Made by a program: the position numbers and the translations under genes
Shown here: in pieces, positions 21,190 to 32,702 of the stretch
Numbering within the stretch: position 1 is the first letter of the stretch
Layout of the letters: each line of letters opens with the position of its first letter
Source: Hofstenia miamia
Taxonomy: Eukaryota; Xenacoelomorpha; Acoela
Length of the DNA stretch: 64,000 nucleotides
Assembly: GCA_004352715.1 (NCBI GenBank)
Contig: SCFE01000064.1
Location: 665,537 to 729,536 of the forward strand
Direction of reading: 5' to 3'
Notes under the pieces: generated by a model
Told to the model about the DNA's origin: nothing
Seen by the model: the letters and a program-made list of their open reading frames with translations, nothing else
The model's database searches: none

Positions 21190-21650
21190 CAAAATTAGCA
21201 AATAATGGGATTGAATTAACTAACTAAGATTTATTGTTCAAATATATTCAATGTACAAGCTGTTGCCTGTCAGTAAATTATTTGACAAAAATCTAAGGAA
21301 GATTCTCTCCTTGTTAATTTTAGTGAAATCAAGCTGATAAGTCTACATGAATTTAAATTTTAAAATTGATAGGTATTTGTTTTAATTATAATATAAATAC
21401 AAGTAACTCAGTGTATTTATTTATTTTAAAAATTAAAATTTAGCTAAAATTTTTAAAGATCCTCCTCAAAGATCAAAAGAAAAAATTAGATACTAATGTG
21501 ATTGAATTTCCTAAGATTTATTAGTCAAATAAATATTAAATGTATGAGCAAGTGTCTGCAAGCAAATTATTGGCAATTATCTGAGTACAAATCAATTCTC
21601 ATTAATTTTAGAAAAATTATGCAGACAAGAGAATTACGTCAATCTGTGTC
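21190..21650 (+). repeat. LTR1-related remnants, right side of copy C (partly duplicated)
   Basis: 21200-21420 repeats the 17680-17860 sequence, including AAGTCTACATGAATTT, GATAGGTATTTG and AATATAAATACAAGTAACTC. 21500-21640 repeats the first part again (AAGATTTATTAGTCAAATAAA, ATGAGCAAGTG, TTATGCAGACAAG). Same orientation as the left remnant. Confidence 0.5.
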
Positions 21651-22255
21651 ATGGATATTATTAGGCATACTGTGTTGGTGAATCATCTAACTAGATATCA
21701 AAATGCATTAATTGGTGAAATGGACATGACAGTATTAGACAGATGCTCATTAGGGAGGAACACTGCATAGAGGTTTCACCTAAAATGTGAATAATGCTTA
21801 GGTTGTTAATTACAGTTAATGAAATACAACCATTTTATGTAATGAGCAGTAATTTGTTAGATTTTTTTAGTATTTTTTTATATGGCTAGCGCCATCATTT
21901 TTTAGTAAATTACTCATGTCAGAATTGAATTTACCATTAACAAGTTCTGTCTGAATTCATATTTTGACTGATACACTATTTTCATTGAAACAATGATATA
22001 TCAACCACTAATGTGCAAATAGTAAAAAAAATACCATTAGTTTCAGAACTAATCTCTTTTTTTTCTGTGATAAGCAATTGATTTAGAGAAACAGGTGTTT
22101 GGGGTATGCACCCAATCTGTAAATGAATTTCCTCAATCACTTTCCTAACCACATTATTTTTCTCAATAAAATAGATTGATTAAAAAACACAAGGGAGTAA
22201 TCTTTTTTTAAGGATTTTATAAATTTCAATATCATTGTATACAAATACTTAACCC
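21651..22255. other. AT-rich sequence without recognised features
   Basis: No supported ORF or structured repeat. It ends at the TTAA target of the piggyBac-like insertion. Confidence 0.4.
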
Positions 22256-22259
22256 TTAA

Positions 22260-23782
22260 CCCTCCTGCTGAGTGGTCAGATATGTAACACTTTCTGTGCG
22301 GATACATAAAAGTTTGTTTCTTTTCATTATATTGAATATATGTGAAGGGAAATTGCTAACAGGCAATTGTAATGAATTATTAAAACATAACAAAGACTTC
22401 TTTATCTTAGATGAGTGTTACAAAAGTTACAGCAACAGCAATAAGCGTCACATAGCTTAGCACTCTAAACACTTGGCAAATGCTTGTGAAAGTTCCTTAC
22501 ACACAAATCTTTTGCAGGATGAACAAGCCATTCAAGTTTGTTTATATGACTCACAAATGCAGCATCCCCCTCTCGTAGGCATTGATGATTGGGATGGAAT
22601 TCGTTTACAAGTATTTTCAACATGTAGGACTCCCGCCTGCTCCATAATGTGTCATTATTGGAGAGGAAGTCTTGGATTTTGAGAGTGTCATTGAATGTTT
22701 GGGAGCATAATACTCTTACTCAGTTCAAGAAGGAAGAGATATCATTGTTTCAGCTTTTCATCTATGTTCATCAAGTGTGACATTGGAGCCTGGTATGAAA
22801 CGTTGCCTGCATTTTGACAAGAAGAGTTCCCAGATATCACAAAAAGCAGCAAATTTGTCACGTTCTTTTCTTTCTTGATGAGTGTCTTTGTTATCAAAGC
22901 AAATGAAGCTCATCAGCATTTGAAAGTTTTGCAAAGAAAAAGTAGCTCAAAGAAGCCATCTACCTATCTCACTGTTCCAAAGCTGCTCTAAACTTTCATG
23001 TCTCAACTTAAAAATACTAATGAAAAGGAGGCAGCCAATGAAGACTTTGAGTTCAATCAGATCCATATCTCTCCATCTTTCCATGAGCATGCTCTTGTTT
23101 CCTTGTCTTGTCTCTTGTTCTACATGCATTTCTGCTGATTTCTTTGTCCATTTCACAATTTATTCCAGCATGTTATCCATGACAAATAGAGCAAAAGTGC
23201 TTTCTATCATGCACTGTTCAATTTGCCTGGTTGGCTTAGGTCCATTCTCATGAAGACTGTTGGAAGTGTTTCTTCTTCCTGTTGAAGGAGGACTTTTGAA
23301 CAACTTAGTGCCATCATGACCCCAGAAATGTTCAGTTAGTTTTCCATCACTGCTTACAGAATCAACAACATTTTCTTCTAAGCTCTAATCTTCCTCACTT
23401 TCTTGCTCATCAATTTCATGTTCCTCAATATCCTCTTCTTTGTCATCACTCTCATCAAGAGGAGCATCACTTTACTAAACATGTTGAAAAAAGTTGGCAC
23501 TGCTGGTTGGCTTGGATAGCTAATTCTTTTTGCACTTGTGCACTCAAATGCAATGAAATGTGTCATACCCATTCCCTGCACCTGTCAGCCAATCATGTGA
23601 GTGCTGTTCAAGAAGGCTTTTCACATCACGTACAATCAATAGCAAAACAGCAGATTTTTATGTGGGGAACATCTAGAATATAAAGCTATAAAAGATTTTG
23701 ATTGCCTCAATGTGTGTACACAGAGTTGGAAGCAAAATCAGAACTCATCAGACACTCTGTCTGTATCCACACTATAGGAGGG
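22260..23782 (-). mobile_element. piggyBac-like DNA transposon, degenerate and internally deleted (1523 bp)
   Basis: It is flanked by TTAA at 22256-22259 and 23783-23786, the target duplication of piggyBac elements. Termini are CCCTCCTGCTGAGTG on the left and the inverse CCCTCCTATAGTGTG on the right; the first 7 bp match exactly. A subterminal GGATAC also recurs on both sides. It contains minus-strand transposase remnants. At 1.5 kb it is too short for an intact transposase gene (usually about 600 codons) with terminal regions. Confidence 0.85.
22947..23480 (-). pseudogene. piggyBac transposase, N-terminal remnant
   Basis: The minus-strand frame has an acidic start (D/E-rich, about 23480-23390), then HFWGHDGTKLF (about 23320) and WRDMDLIELKVFIGCLLFIS (about 23060). 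This is followed by KLRHESLEQLWNSEIG, the usual W-x-D, FIG and L-x-x-x-W pattern at the start of the DDE_Tnp_1_7 domain. Stops break it (near 23165 and 23390), and the catalytic Asp region is missing through deletion of the middle of the element. A Cys-rich C-terminal domain may survive around 22450-22500 but I cannot show it convincingly. Confidence 0.75.
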
Positions 23783-23786
23783 TTAA

Positions 23787-24313
23787 ATGCATGAAATGAA
23801 ACGTCACATTATTGCATAGCATGGACCTAATAAGCCCGATTTACTTAATTTTGATCCTTATAGGCAAAAAGTGAAATTACATTCTTATTTTTTATATTTC
23901 ACAAACAAAGTAGTTCTTCAAATAATTTTTACAATATAAAACCAACAGTTTTGGTGTTTCAATTAAATCCAGATTAACATTAAACAACAAACAGAGCAAC
24001 ATTTGCATTATATCTTATTCTTACAATAACATATGTCCTAATGAAGTTATATCATTTCCAATAATAGCTCCCTAATACACTTTTTTGCAAATATATTGAG
24101 TAAGTTCATTAATGTATATAGACACTGCATCTATTCCCACAAAATTCAGCATAATATAAAACATATCAAGAAATTGCTAACAAATAATTTTAGCCCTCTT
24201 TTGGCCAATGCTCACTACACTTTAAAATGACTAAATTCTTCTGAAATGAAAATTGAAAATGTTATTAATATGATTAAAAAGCTGTTTTCTGAATTCAATA
24301 CAATTTGTAATTG
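23787..24313. other. AT-rich sequence between two DNA transposons
   Basis: No ORF or motif supported. It separates the piggyBac-like element from the Tc1/mariner element. Confidence 0.4.
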
Positions 24314-24315
24314 TA

Positions 24316-25195
24316 TGCAGTACTTGCCAAAAGTTTAGGAACAATTTCCAAATTTAGAAATTTTTGTATTTTACGCTAAAAAATGAAATGTAGAAACAAT
24401 ATAATAACAAAATGTAGAAACCATATCATAATGCCATGTAGAAAGTAATTAGTTAAGTCTGAAATACTCACTAATATTTTGTATGTCCGCCATTATTAGC
24501 CAAACACACAGCAATGCTATTTGACATTGAATTGACCAGCTTTCTACAGTAATCACCAGCAATCTCTGTGCAGCATACCATTTTAATTTGGTCCTTCAGA
24601 TCGTTGAGTGATCTGCATTGGCGCTTCCTCACACAGTTTTTTGATGTGATGCCAGCAATTTTCTATGACATTAAGGTCTGGGGAATTTCCTGGCCAGTTT
24701 TCAAGCAGCTGAAACTCTTGTGATGCAATCTACAACTTTGGCATTGTGCAAAGGAGCACCATCATGTTGTAGAACAGATGGTCCACAATCTGTGTGAGGG
24801 GTTGTCACTTTTGGTCTAACAGACTGCTTGCAAGAGGAAAAATTTTGCAGTTGCTGATAGCAAGTAACATTTCTGGATAATAAAAATAGTGACACGCCCA
24901 TTCTAACAGCTCTAGAGTGAAAATTGTAACAATCCTCATACAAGATATGAATGTGAGCAAATTTTTTAGCAAAATTTCACTACCATGTACTATATTTCAA
25001 AGTATAATAATAGTGCTTTTTCAGTGAAAATGTATTGTGTGTAAATCTAAAGATGTGTTATGCTGATTGGGTAAATGAATCTGTTGTAAATTCTTAGAAA
25101 AAATTGAGAATTCCAAGAATTTTATGACTTTTCCAGGAAATAGCATAAAGCATGCTTTAGACAGGTTACTTTTTCCAAACTTTTGACCAGTACTG
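24316..25195 (-). mobile_element. Tc1/mariner-type DNA transposon, internally deleted (about 880 bp)
   Basis: The left end CAGTACTTGCCAAAAGTTTA and the right end, read inverted as CAGTACTGGTCAAAAGTTTG, form the typical Tc1 terminal repeat. TA dinucleotides flank it at 24314-24315 and 25196-25197. The interior carries minus-strand transposase remnants. Confidence 0.85.
24486..24960 (-). pseudogene. Tc1/mariner transposase, C-terminal remnant
   Basis: The minus strand encodes LQHDGAPLHNAKVVDCI (about 24775-24725), equivalent to the Q-x-D-x-A-P-x-H motif around the second catalytic Asp. A frameshift later comes NWPGNSPDLNVIENCWHHIK (about 24700-24640), the W-P-x-x-S-P-D-L-N-P-I-E-N-x-W motif containing the third acidic residue. 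The N-terminal helix-turn-helix domains are missing. Inactive. Confidence 0.85.
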
Positions 25196-25197
25196 TA

Positions 25198-25458
25198 TAT
25201 TCTAAACTAATAATTTTTTAAAAGTAAAAGAAATGAAAAAGTGTAATGCTTAACTGTTCCTGAACTTTTCAATCCTTAAACAGTTAATTGATTCAATTAC
25301 AAATTTGTTGAATGCTCCTTCTATACACTTGATTGCTGCTCCAATCTAAATAAATATATTACATTTAATCATGAAAATGAAAAAATAGGATATATTGTGA
25401 AAAGTATTTCAAATGATAACTCTTTGCCTGAACGCCTATGACAACTATGATAGAAACA
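25198..25458. other. AT-rich contig end before a gap
   Basis: No gene; ends at a 1000-N placeholder. Confidence 0.4.
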
Positions 25459-26458
25459 NNNNNNNNNNNNNNNNNNNNNNNNNNNNNNNNNNNNNNNNNN
25501 NNNNNNNNNNNNNNNNNNNNNNNNNNNNNNNNNNNNNNNNNNNNNNNNNNNNNNNNNNNNNNNNNNNNNNNNNNNNNNNNNNNNNNNNNNNNNNNNNNNN
25601 NNNNNNNNNNNNNNNNNNNNNNNNNNNNNNNNNNNNNNNNNNNNNNNNNNNNNNNNNNNNNNNNNNNNNNNNNNNNNNNNNNNNNNNNNNNNNNNNNNNN
25701 NNNNNNNNNNNNNNNNNNNNNNNNNNNNNNNNNNNNNNNNNNNNNNNNNNNNNNNNNNNNNNNNNNNNNNNNNNNNNNNNNNNNNNNNNNNNNNNNNNNN
25801 NNNNNNNNNNNNNNNNNNNNNNNNNNNNNNNNNNNNNNNNNNNNNNNNNNNNNNNNNNNNNNNNNNNNNNNNNNNNNNNNNNNNNNNNNNNNNNNNNNNN
25901 NNNNNNNNNNNNNNNNNNNNNNNNNNNNNNNNNNNNNNNNNNNNNNNNNNNNNNNNNNNNNNNNNNNNNNNNNNNNNNNNNNNNNNNNNNNNNNNNNNNN
26001 NNNNNNNNNNNNNNNNNNNNNNNNNNNNNNNNNNNNNNNNNNNNNNNNNNNNNNNNNNNNNNNNNNNNNNNNNNNNNNNNNNNNNNNNNNNNNNNNNNNN
26101 NNNNNNNNNNNNNNNNNNNNNNNNNNNNNNNNNNNNNNNNNNNNNNNNNNNNNNNNNNNNNNNNNNNNNNNNNNNNNNNNNNNNNNNNNNNNNNNNNNNN
26201 NNNNNNNNNNNNNNNNNNNNNNNNNNNNNNNNNNNNNNNNNNNNNNNNNNNNNNNNNNNNNNNNNNNNNNNNNNNNNNNNNNNNNNNNNNNNNNNNNNNN
26301 NNNNNNNNNNNNNNNNNNNNNNNNNNNNNNNNNNNNNNNNNNNNNNNNNNNNNNNNNNNNNNNNNNNNNNNNNNNNNNNNNNNNNNNNNNNNNNNNNNNN
26401 NNNNNNNNNNNNNNNNNNNNNNNNNNNNNNNNNNNNNNNNNNNNNNNNNNNNNNNNNN
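25459..26458. other. assembly gap (1000 N)
   Basis: Exactly 1000 N, an arbitrary-size scaffold gap. Confidence 0.99.
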
Positions 26459-27365
26459 AATTGTAACAGAGTGCAGAGCTGTTACTGTTTCTATATCATA
26501 TTTGGTTTTGTTCTTTCTCTTTGGTGTGAGCCAGCTGGGATAGTTGTTTCCCCTGATCATGAATCAACTTCACTACCAATCAATTCATAACTTTGCCTCT
26601 TATGTTATTTTTACACTGCAGTTCTGTGCTTTGAAACTGTCACCAAGCTTTGACATTGTTTTTACTTGTTTTGGTTGTTTCTTTGCTGTTGTCTCATTTG
26701 TCTAGAATTTGGATTTATTACTGTACCCTACACTGTGCTGTCTACTGTTATTAGTTTTTGTTTCTCTGAACCCAGTTGGAATTTCTCTCAATTTGTTGGA
26801 ATTGTTTTTCTGAATTTTCTTGCTTTTCTGAATGGAATTTAGTAGTTTGTCTCATAATGGGACTCCCATTCAGGGTTTCCCCATTGTGAGTGTTAGCAGT
26901 CTGAATGTTGCTCCTCACACTGCTGGAATTAATTCAATTGTTTCTCCATCTTGCTTGTGAGCAATGCTTAGATCCACTTCAAGCTGAGATGCAACAACAT
27001 TCCCATGAAGCTCAATTGTAAGAGAGACATTTCATTGACTCAATCAATGCTTTAAAAATTCAACTTCAAACTTTGGTGACACCTCTGCCTACATCCCTGC
27101 TGAAGCAGAGTAGCCCACCTCATTCTTCACTTTCCCAGTCTAGATTTTCTGAGTATGTAACTCATAGTGTTTTACAAGAATTTTTGGACACTTTTTCTGA
27201 ATGCCTTTCTGAACAAATTTCTGAAATGATTTCTGCTCAACTTCTGAGAAGCCCCATTGTCTCCACCTCTACACAATTGATGCCTCAATTCATTACCCCT
27301 GTCAATTCATTACCAACTGGAGAGCCCACCTTTATGCATTCAGCTTTGACTCAAGTTTCCACATT
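26459..27365 (+). pseudogene. gag: family-2 leader and gag N-terminus (duplicate of 32703-33607)
   Basis: It begins in the untranslated leader (same text as the reverse complement of 45786-45820). The gag ATG is at 26832 (MEFSSLSHNG). A frame-broken middle follows, then an open segment from 27073 with SSPPHSSLSQSRFSEYVTH and a P/T/S-rich stretch. It is nearly identical to 32703-33607 apart from a small difference near 26877. It ends at a single N (27366) where the sequence switches to family-1 gag, so the fusion is probably an assembly join. Confidence 0.7.
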
Positions 27366-27366
27366 A

Positions 27367-29066
27367 NTGGTAGAGTAGATGGGTACAACCCAACATTCGG
27401 GGAATGGCTTCAAATGTTCGAACTAACTATGGTGGAAAGAAAAGTAAGCCAACACTCAGCAGCAGCTAGGTTCCCCCTATACTTGACGGGAGCAGCAGCA
27501 CAGCATTATCTGCTGCTAGATCCGGAAACCAAGACAGATTACGAACTACTAATCAGTGATTTTATCAAATATTATGGAAATGAAAGTTTCAAAAACCAAT
27601 ATAGAATAATCTTGAAAGGAACAAAATGAAAAAGATGGACATCATTTGCAATTACATACAGCAGGTCGAAAGATTGGTCATGCTAAGCTCAAGAGAAAAC
27701 TGATACTCAAAATACGACCTCTTCTCACATATTTGTAAAGGTATGCCCAACAACATAAGGGTGCAATTCAAAATCAAGTGCAACGTAGATGATAAACTAT
27801 TAAAAATTATCAGAAAGGCAGTGGACATACAGGCCACAATAGAAAATAATGCAAGAATAAACGAAAAAGCAGCATGGCATAGAGAAACACCAGTGTGGAG
27901 GAGCAACACTAAACCGAAAAATACAACAAAAACTTATGAAACAGACAAATAGGAGAAGACGATAAAAATAAAAACCAGAGATGGAAAAACAAAGAAGGTC
28001 TGCAAAAGAGATGTGAAATGCTATAACTGTGGGAAGAAAGGACACAAAAGAGACGATTGCCACAAACAAATAAACATGATTGGAGAAGAGCAAGGGTACT
28101 TTGAAGACAAAGATTTAATAGAATTGGAGGAAGAAATGAATGAAGGACCCCAGACTGATGAAGAATCAGAAAACTAAATGGAGCACGGACTCTTAAAAAC
28201 CACGCATCAATAATTATTATGGCGAACATGGATACAGTGAACACAATGACAATATCTGTTAATGGGATAATGATAAAAGCAACCATTGATACAGGTGCAG
28301 CAACTTCTATAATTACGGACAAATGTGCAACAAAATTAGGTTTTACAAGAGAGGATCTCGACAAGTGCAACAAAAGACTTATAAATGCATTGGGTGAATA
28401 CATTGACATGAAAAGAATATTGAAAGAGGTGCATCTAAGAGTGGCAAGCACAACATTTGAGCAGTCATTGGTAGTAGTGGACACACGCAACAACATGCTA
28501 CCATACAAAATAATTTTGGGAGATGACTTCCTCATAAAAAACAAGTGTGTTATTAATTATGCAGATAGGACCATCAAAGTCAAGGAGGAAGAGATCAAGA
28601 TCAAAGAAGAACAAGGCAGAGATAAAATGATCACATTCAAATTACAAGAAGACATACATTTGCAGCGACATCAGTGGAAAATTTACGAAATCAAAACAGA
28701 GGAAGTGATTACAGCCATTGTAATGATATATGAAAACAAAGGGATAAATACAAAGAGAGTATCAATGCCGTCTAGCATATGCACAGTGAAAATTGGAAAA
28801 GGAAAGATACCAATCCTTAATCCAACAAACCGGAATGTAAACCTAAAGAAGTCACACATTAGGATATTTGGGAAACATGTGAAATCAAACATTAGAGTGA
28901 TTTGGAAAGCATTGGAAGACGAAGATGGAGCCAACAACTTGCATAGTCTATTCAAGGACTTACAAGTGGAAGTGCAAAGTACTCTACATGGCCGACTCAA
29001 GGGCGAGTGGACAAACACCATCCAAGTCACAAGTACTCCCAGGGGCTGATTTGAGGGCATTGGTAC
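27367..29066 (+). pseudogene. family-1 gag C-terminus and protease fragment
   Basis: Capsid (FPLYLTGAAAQHYLLLDPET near 27470), zinc knuckle CYNCGKKGHKRDDC (about 28020-28063) and acidic tail end in ESEN-stop near 28175. Protease follows from about 28180 in the -1 frame, with IDTGAATSII (about 28290) intact, ILGDDFLIKN (28515) and a C-terminal extension to about 29049. A TAG near 27950 and a frameshift near 27628 break gag. The first 349 bp equal the reverse complement of 42551-42899, so this may be the continuation of that copy. It ends at a gap. Confidence 0.85.
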
Positions 29067-30066
29067 NNNNNNNNNNNNNNNNNNNNNNNNNNNNNNNNNN
29101 NNNNNNNNNNNNNNNNNNNNNNNNNNNNNNNNNNNNNNNNNNNNNNNNNNNNNNNNNNNNNNNNNNNNNNNNNNNNNNNNNNNNNNNNNNNNNNNNNNNN
29201 NNNNNNNNNNNNNNNNNNNNNNNNNNNNNNNNNNNNNNNNNNNNNNNNNNNNNNNNNNNNNNNNNNNNNNNNNNNNNNNNNNNNNNNNNNNNNNNNNNNN
29301 NNNNNNNNNNNNNNNNNNNNNNNNNNNNNNNNNNNNNNNNNNNNNNNNNNNNNNNNNNNNNNNNNNNNNNNNNNNNNNNNNNNNNNNNNNNNNNNNNNNN
29401 NNNNNNNNNNNNNNNNNNNNNNNNNNNNNNNNNNNNNNNNNNNNNNNNNNNNNNNNNNNNNNNNNNNNNNNNNNNNNNNNNNNNNNNNNNNNNNNNNNNN
29501 NNNNNNNNNNNNNNNNNNNNNNNNNNNNNNNNNNNNNNNNNNNNNNNNNNNNNNNNNNNNNNNNNNNNNNNNNNNNNNNNNNNNNNNNNNNNNNNNNNNN
29601 NNNNNNNNNNNNNNNNNNNNNNNNNNNNNNNNNNNNNNNNNNNNNNNNNNNNNNNNNNNNNNNNNNNNNNNNNNNNNNNNNNNNNNNNNNNNNNNNNNNN
29701 NNNNNNNNNNNNNNNNNNNNNNNNNNNNNNNNNNNNNNNNNNNNNNNNNNNNNNNNNNNNNNNNNNNNNNNNNNNNNNNNNNNNNNNNNNNNNNNNNNNN
29801 NNNNNNNNNNNNNNNNNNNNNNNNNNNNNNNNNNNNNNNNNNNNNNNNNNNNNNNNNNNNNNNNNNNNNNNNNNNNNNNNNNNNNNNNNNNNNNNNNNNN
29901 NNNNNNNNNNNNNNNNNNNNNNNNNNNNNNNNNNNNNNNNNNNNNNNNNNNNNNNNNNNNNNNNNNNNNNNNNNNNNNNNNNNNNNNNNNNNNNNNNNNN
30001 NNNNNNNNNNNNNNNNNNNNNNNNNNNNNNNNNNNNNNNNNNNNNNNNNNNNNNNNNNNNNNNNNN
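29067..30066. other. assembly gap (1000 N)
   Basis: Exactly 1000 N. Confidence 0.99.
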
Positions 30067-31454
30067 GTTTTAAGTTTTGTTTTTTGGATTTATTTTCTCT
30101 ACGATGCTTTCAGATTGATGAGTGATCAGAAATAATTCTTCTTTAAAAAATTGATTTTCAACAAGTTTAATAAAAATTTTTGTTAGCAAACATATTAAAC
30201 GTGTACAAAAATTACGAAATGTTTATATTAATTTGTAATCACATGAAACAAAGTTAGTAATATTAACTTATTAAAATGCAAAAAATAGCTTACATTGTTG
30301 AATAAATTCAACCGTCACCTTTTGAATCGTTGTAAAAGCTGAATAATATGCTAAAATGAAGATATCTTTACGTCATAGGCATTGAACAAAATGCAAACTT
30401 CATAACAGTATTAGTATACACTTTCAAAATGAGAAAGAAGACGTACATACACTTAAATTCTACTATTCTTTATTGTATATTCAATTTTTTTCCATATTTT
30501 GAAGCATTAATGGTTTTGTTTTTATATGTTTTATTTAATATCGCACGTAAATACCCATTTTAAGGCCTTTTACAAATTACTTTATGTAGTTGAAAGATAA
30601 GCTTTACTATTTGCGTAAAAGACTACACAATATATAGAATACACATCAATAAATACCGATTGACACAAACATACTAGTACTAGTGTACATAACAATTCTT
30701 TAACAATAAATACATGATTATTTCAATATACTAGTTTTTCCAACGGTGGAAAACTACACACGTACACTCTAAAATTATTCATACTTTGGCTATGTAATTT
30801 CAACAAAAAGCGTTGACATACAATTATTACAAATTGATTGACAGGTGCTAATTGATTAGTCATAACGCTCGTTAAATTAATAAATAATGAGGGGTGTGGC
30901 TAAAAGAGGTAAATATTCATTCGTTTATCTGGAGAAGCCTTTTTTCTCAATTAAGATTTAATATGAATTTTGCGTTCCATTTTTGTTGAGTTAAATGAAA
31001 TGTTCCCACATGTGATTAGCATTGCAATTGTAATGAGCTATTCTTAAAGCCCATTTCTACATTCCGGATTATTGGTATTAAAAATATTGCAAAGTAAATA
31101 AGCGTATTGTTTGAGACAACTTTTAAACATTTTTTTCACAGTGGTTTGCAATGTAATGTACGCTTCTACACACTGCGTGAAAACAGTATGCTATAATTTT
31201 GATTTTGTTAACAACGTAGTTTTTGTTTACCCAATTACTGTGTGAGAATATGAACCTCTAACGGTTCATGACATCGAGACAGTGTCACAAACAAAACACA
31301 AAATATATTTACTGTTGTTTAGCAAAACTTGCGACAACATTAAAAATATTTACTATTACTGGATAATAATTTTTATTAGGCTATTATTGGAATATTGACA
31401 ATTTACTAAAAGACAATATGGTCTCATTTTTTGTTGTTTAACTTTCTCTTGTCG
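30067..31454. other. CpG-retaining AT-rich contig, no recognised gene
   Basis: Bounded by gaps on both sides. It has no ORF of note. CpG dinucleotides (for example ACGAAATG, AGCGTTGAC, ACGCTCG) are visibly more frequent than in the surrounding non-element sequence. About 30335-30680 is homologous to 63620-63960. Confidence 0.5.
30335..30680 (+). repeat. dispersed repeat, partner of 63620-63960
   Basis: Shared order of blocks: GCATTGAACAAAATG, GTATTAGTATACACTTTCAA, ACATACAC, TCTTTATTGTA, AATGGTTTTG and AATATCGCA-x-x-TAAATA. The partner has TG/CA where this copy has CG at several sites. Confidence 0.65.
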
Positions 31455-31462
31455 GGCCCTTC

Positions 31463-31687
31463 CAGTGACGTACCCAGAGGGGACATGGTGGAGTGTCTCC
31501 CCCCCCCGAGGTTTCCAAATTTAATTTTGACTTGATAAATTAAAAAATTTTTCGTAAAAAATTGAAAAATTTAAGATCTATAATTGTGAAATGCATTTTT
31601 AGGGTCTATTTTCTCAATATTTTCAAAAATTTTCGCGGGGAATAGCAATGATGTCCCCCCCGTCAGAAAATCCTGGGTACACCCCTG
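31463..31687 (+). mobile_element. hAT-like MITE (225 bp)
   Basis: Termini CAGTGACGTACCCAG and, inverted, CAGGGGTGTACCCAGG are imperfect inverted repeats of the hAT non-autonomous type. Flanking 8-bp direct repeats GGCCCTTC (31455-31462) and GGCCCGTC (31688-31695) match at 7 of 8 bases. C/G-runs next to both ends and an AT-rich centre with short inverted A/T tracts suggest a foldback. No coding capacity. Confidence 0.75.
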
Positions 31688-31702
31688 GGCCCGTCATTTA
31701 GG

Positions 31703-32702
31703 NNNNNNNNNNNNNNNNNNNNNNNNNNNNNNNNNNNNNNNNNNNNNNNNNNNNNNNNNNNNNNNNNNNNNNNNNNNNNNNNNNNNNNNNNNNNNNNNNN
31801 NNNNNNNNNNNNNNNNNNNNNNNNNNNNNNNNNNNNNNNNNNNNNNNNNNNNNNNNNNNNNNNNNNNNNNNNNNNNNNNNNNNNNNNNNNNNNNNNNNNN
31901 NNNNNNNNNNNNNNNNNNNNNNNNNNNNNNNNNNNNNNNNNNNNNNNNNNNNNNNNNNNNNNNNNNNNNNNNNNNNNNNNNNNNNNNNNNNNNNNNNNNN
32001 NNNNNNNNNNNNNNNNNNNNNNNNNNNNNNNNNNNNNNNNNNNNNNNNNNNNNNNNNNNNNNNNNNNNNNNNNNNNNNNNNNNNNNNNNNNNNNNNNNNN
32101 NNNNNNNNNNNNNNNNNNNNNNNNNNNNNNNNNNNNNNNNNNNNNNNNNNNNNNNNNNNNNNNNNNNNNNNNNNNNNNNNNNNNNNNNNNNNNNNNNNNN
32201 NNNNNNNNNNNNNNNNNNNNNNNNNNNNNNNNNNNNNNNNNNNNNNNNNNNNNNNNNNNNNNNNNNNNNNNNNNNNNNNNNNNNNNNNNNNNNNNNNNNN
32301 NNNNNNNNNNNNNNNNNNNNNNNNNNNNNNNNNNNNNNNNNNNNNNNNNNNNNNNNNNNNNNNNNNNNNNNNNNNNNNNNNNNNNNNNNNNNNNNNNNNN
32401 NNNNNNNNNNNNNNNNNNNNNNNNNNNNNNNNNNNNNNNNNNNNNNNNNNNNNNNNNNNNNNNNNNNNNNNNNNNNNNNNNNNNNNNNNNNNNNNNNNNN
32501 NNNNNNNNNNNNNNNNNNNNNNNNNNNNNNNNNNNNNNNNNNNNNNNNNNNNNNNNNNNNNNNNNNNNNNNNNNNNNNNNNNNNNNNNNNNNNNNNNNNN
32601 NNNNNNNNNNNNNNNNNNNNNNNNNNNNNNNNNNNNNNNNNNNNNNNNNNNNNNNNNNNNNNNNNNNNNNNNNNNNNNNNNNNNNNNNNNNNNNNNNNNN
32701 NN
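31703..32702. other. assembly gap (1000 N)
   Basis: Exactly 1000 N. Confidence 0.99.

Noticed and set aside
25413-26543. Long ORFs spanning N runs (also at 28925, 31698, 33794, 41528)
   Set aside because: They consist almost entirely of 1000-N placeholders and carry no coding information.
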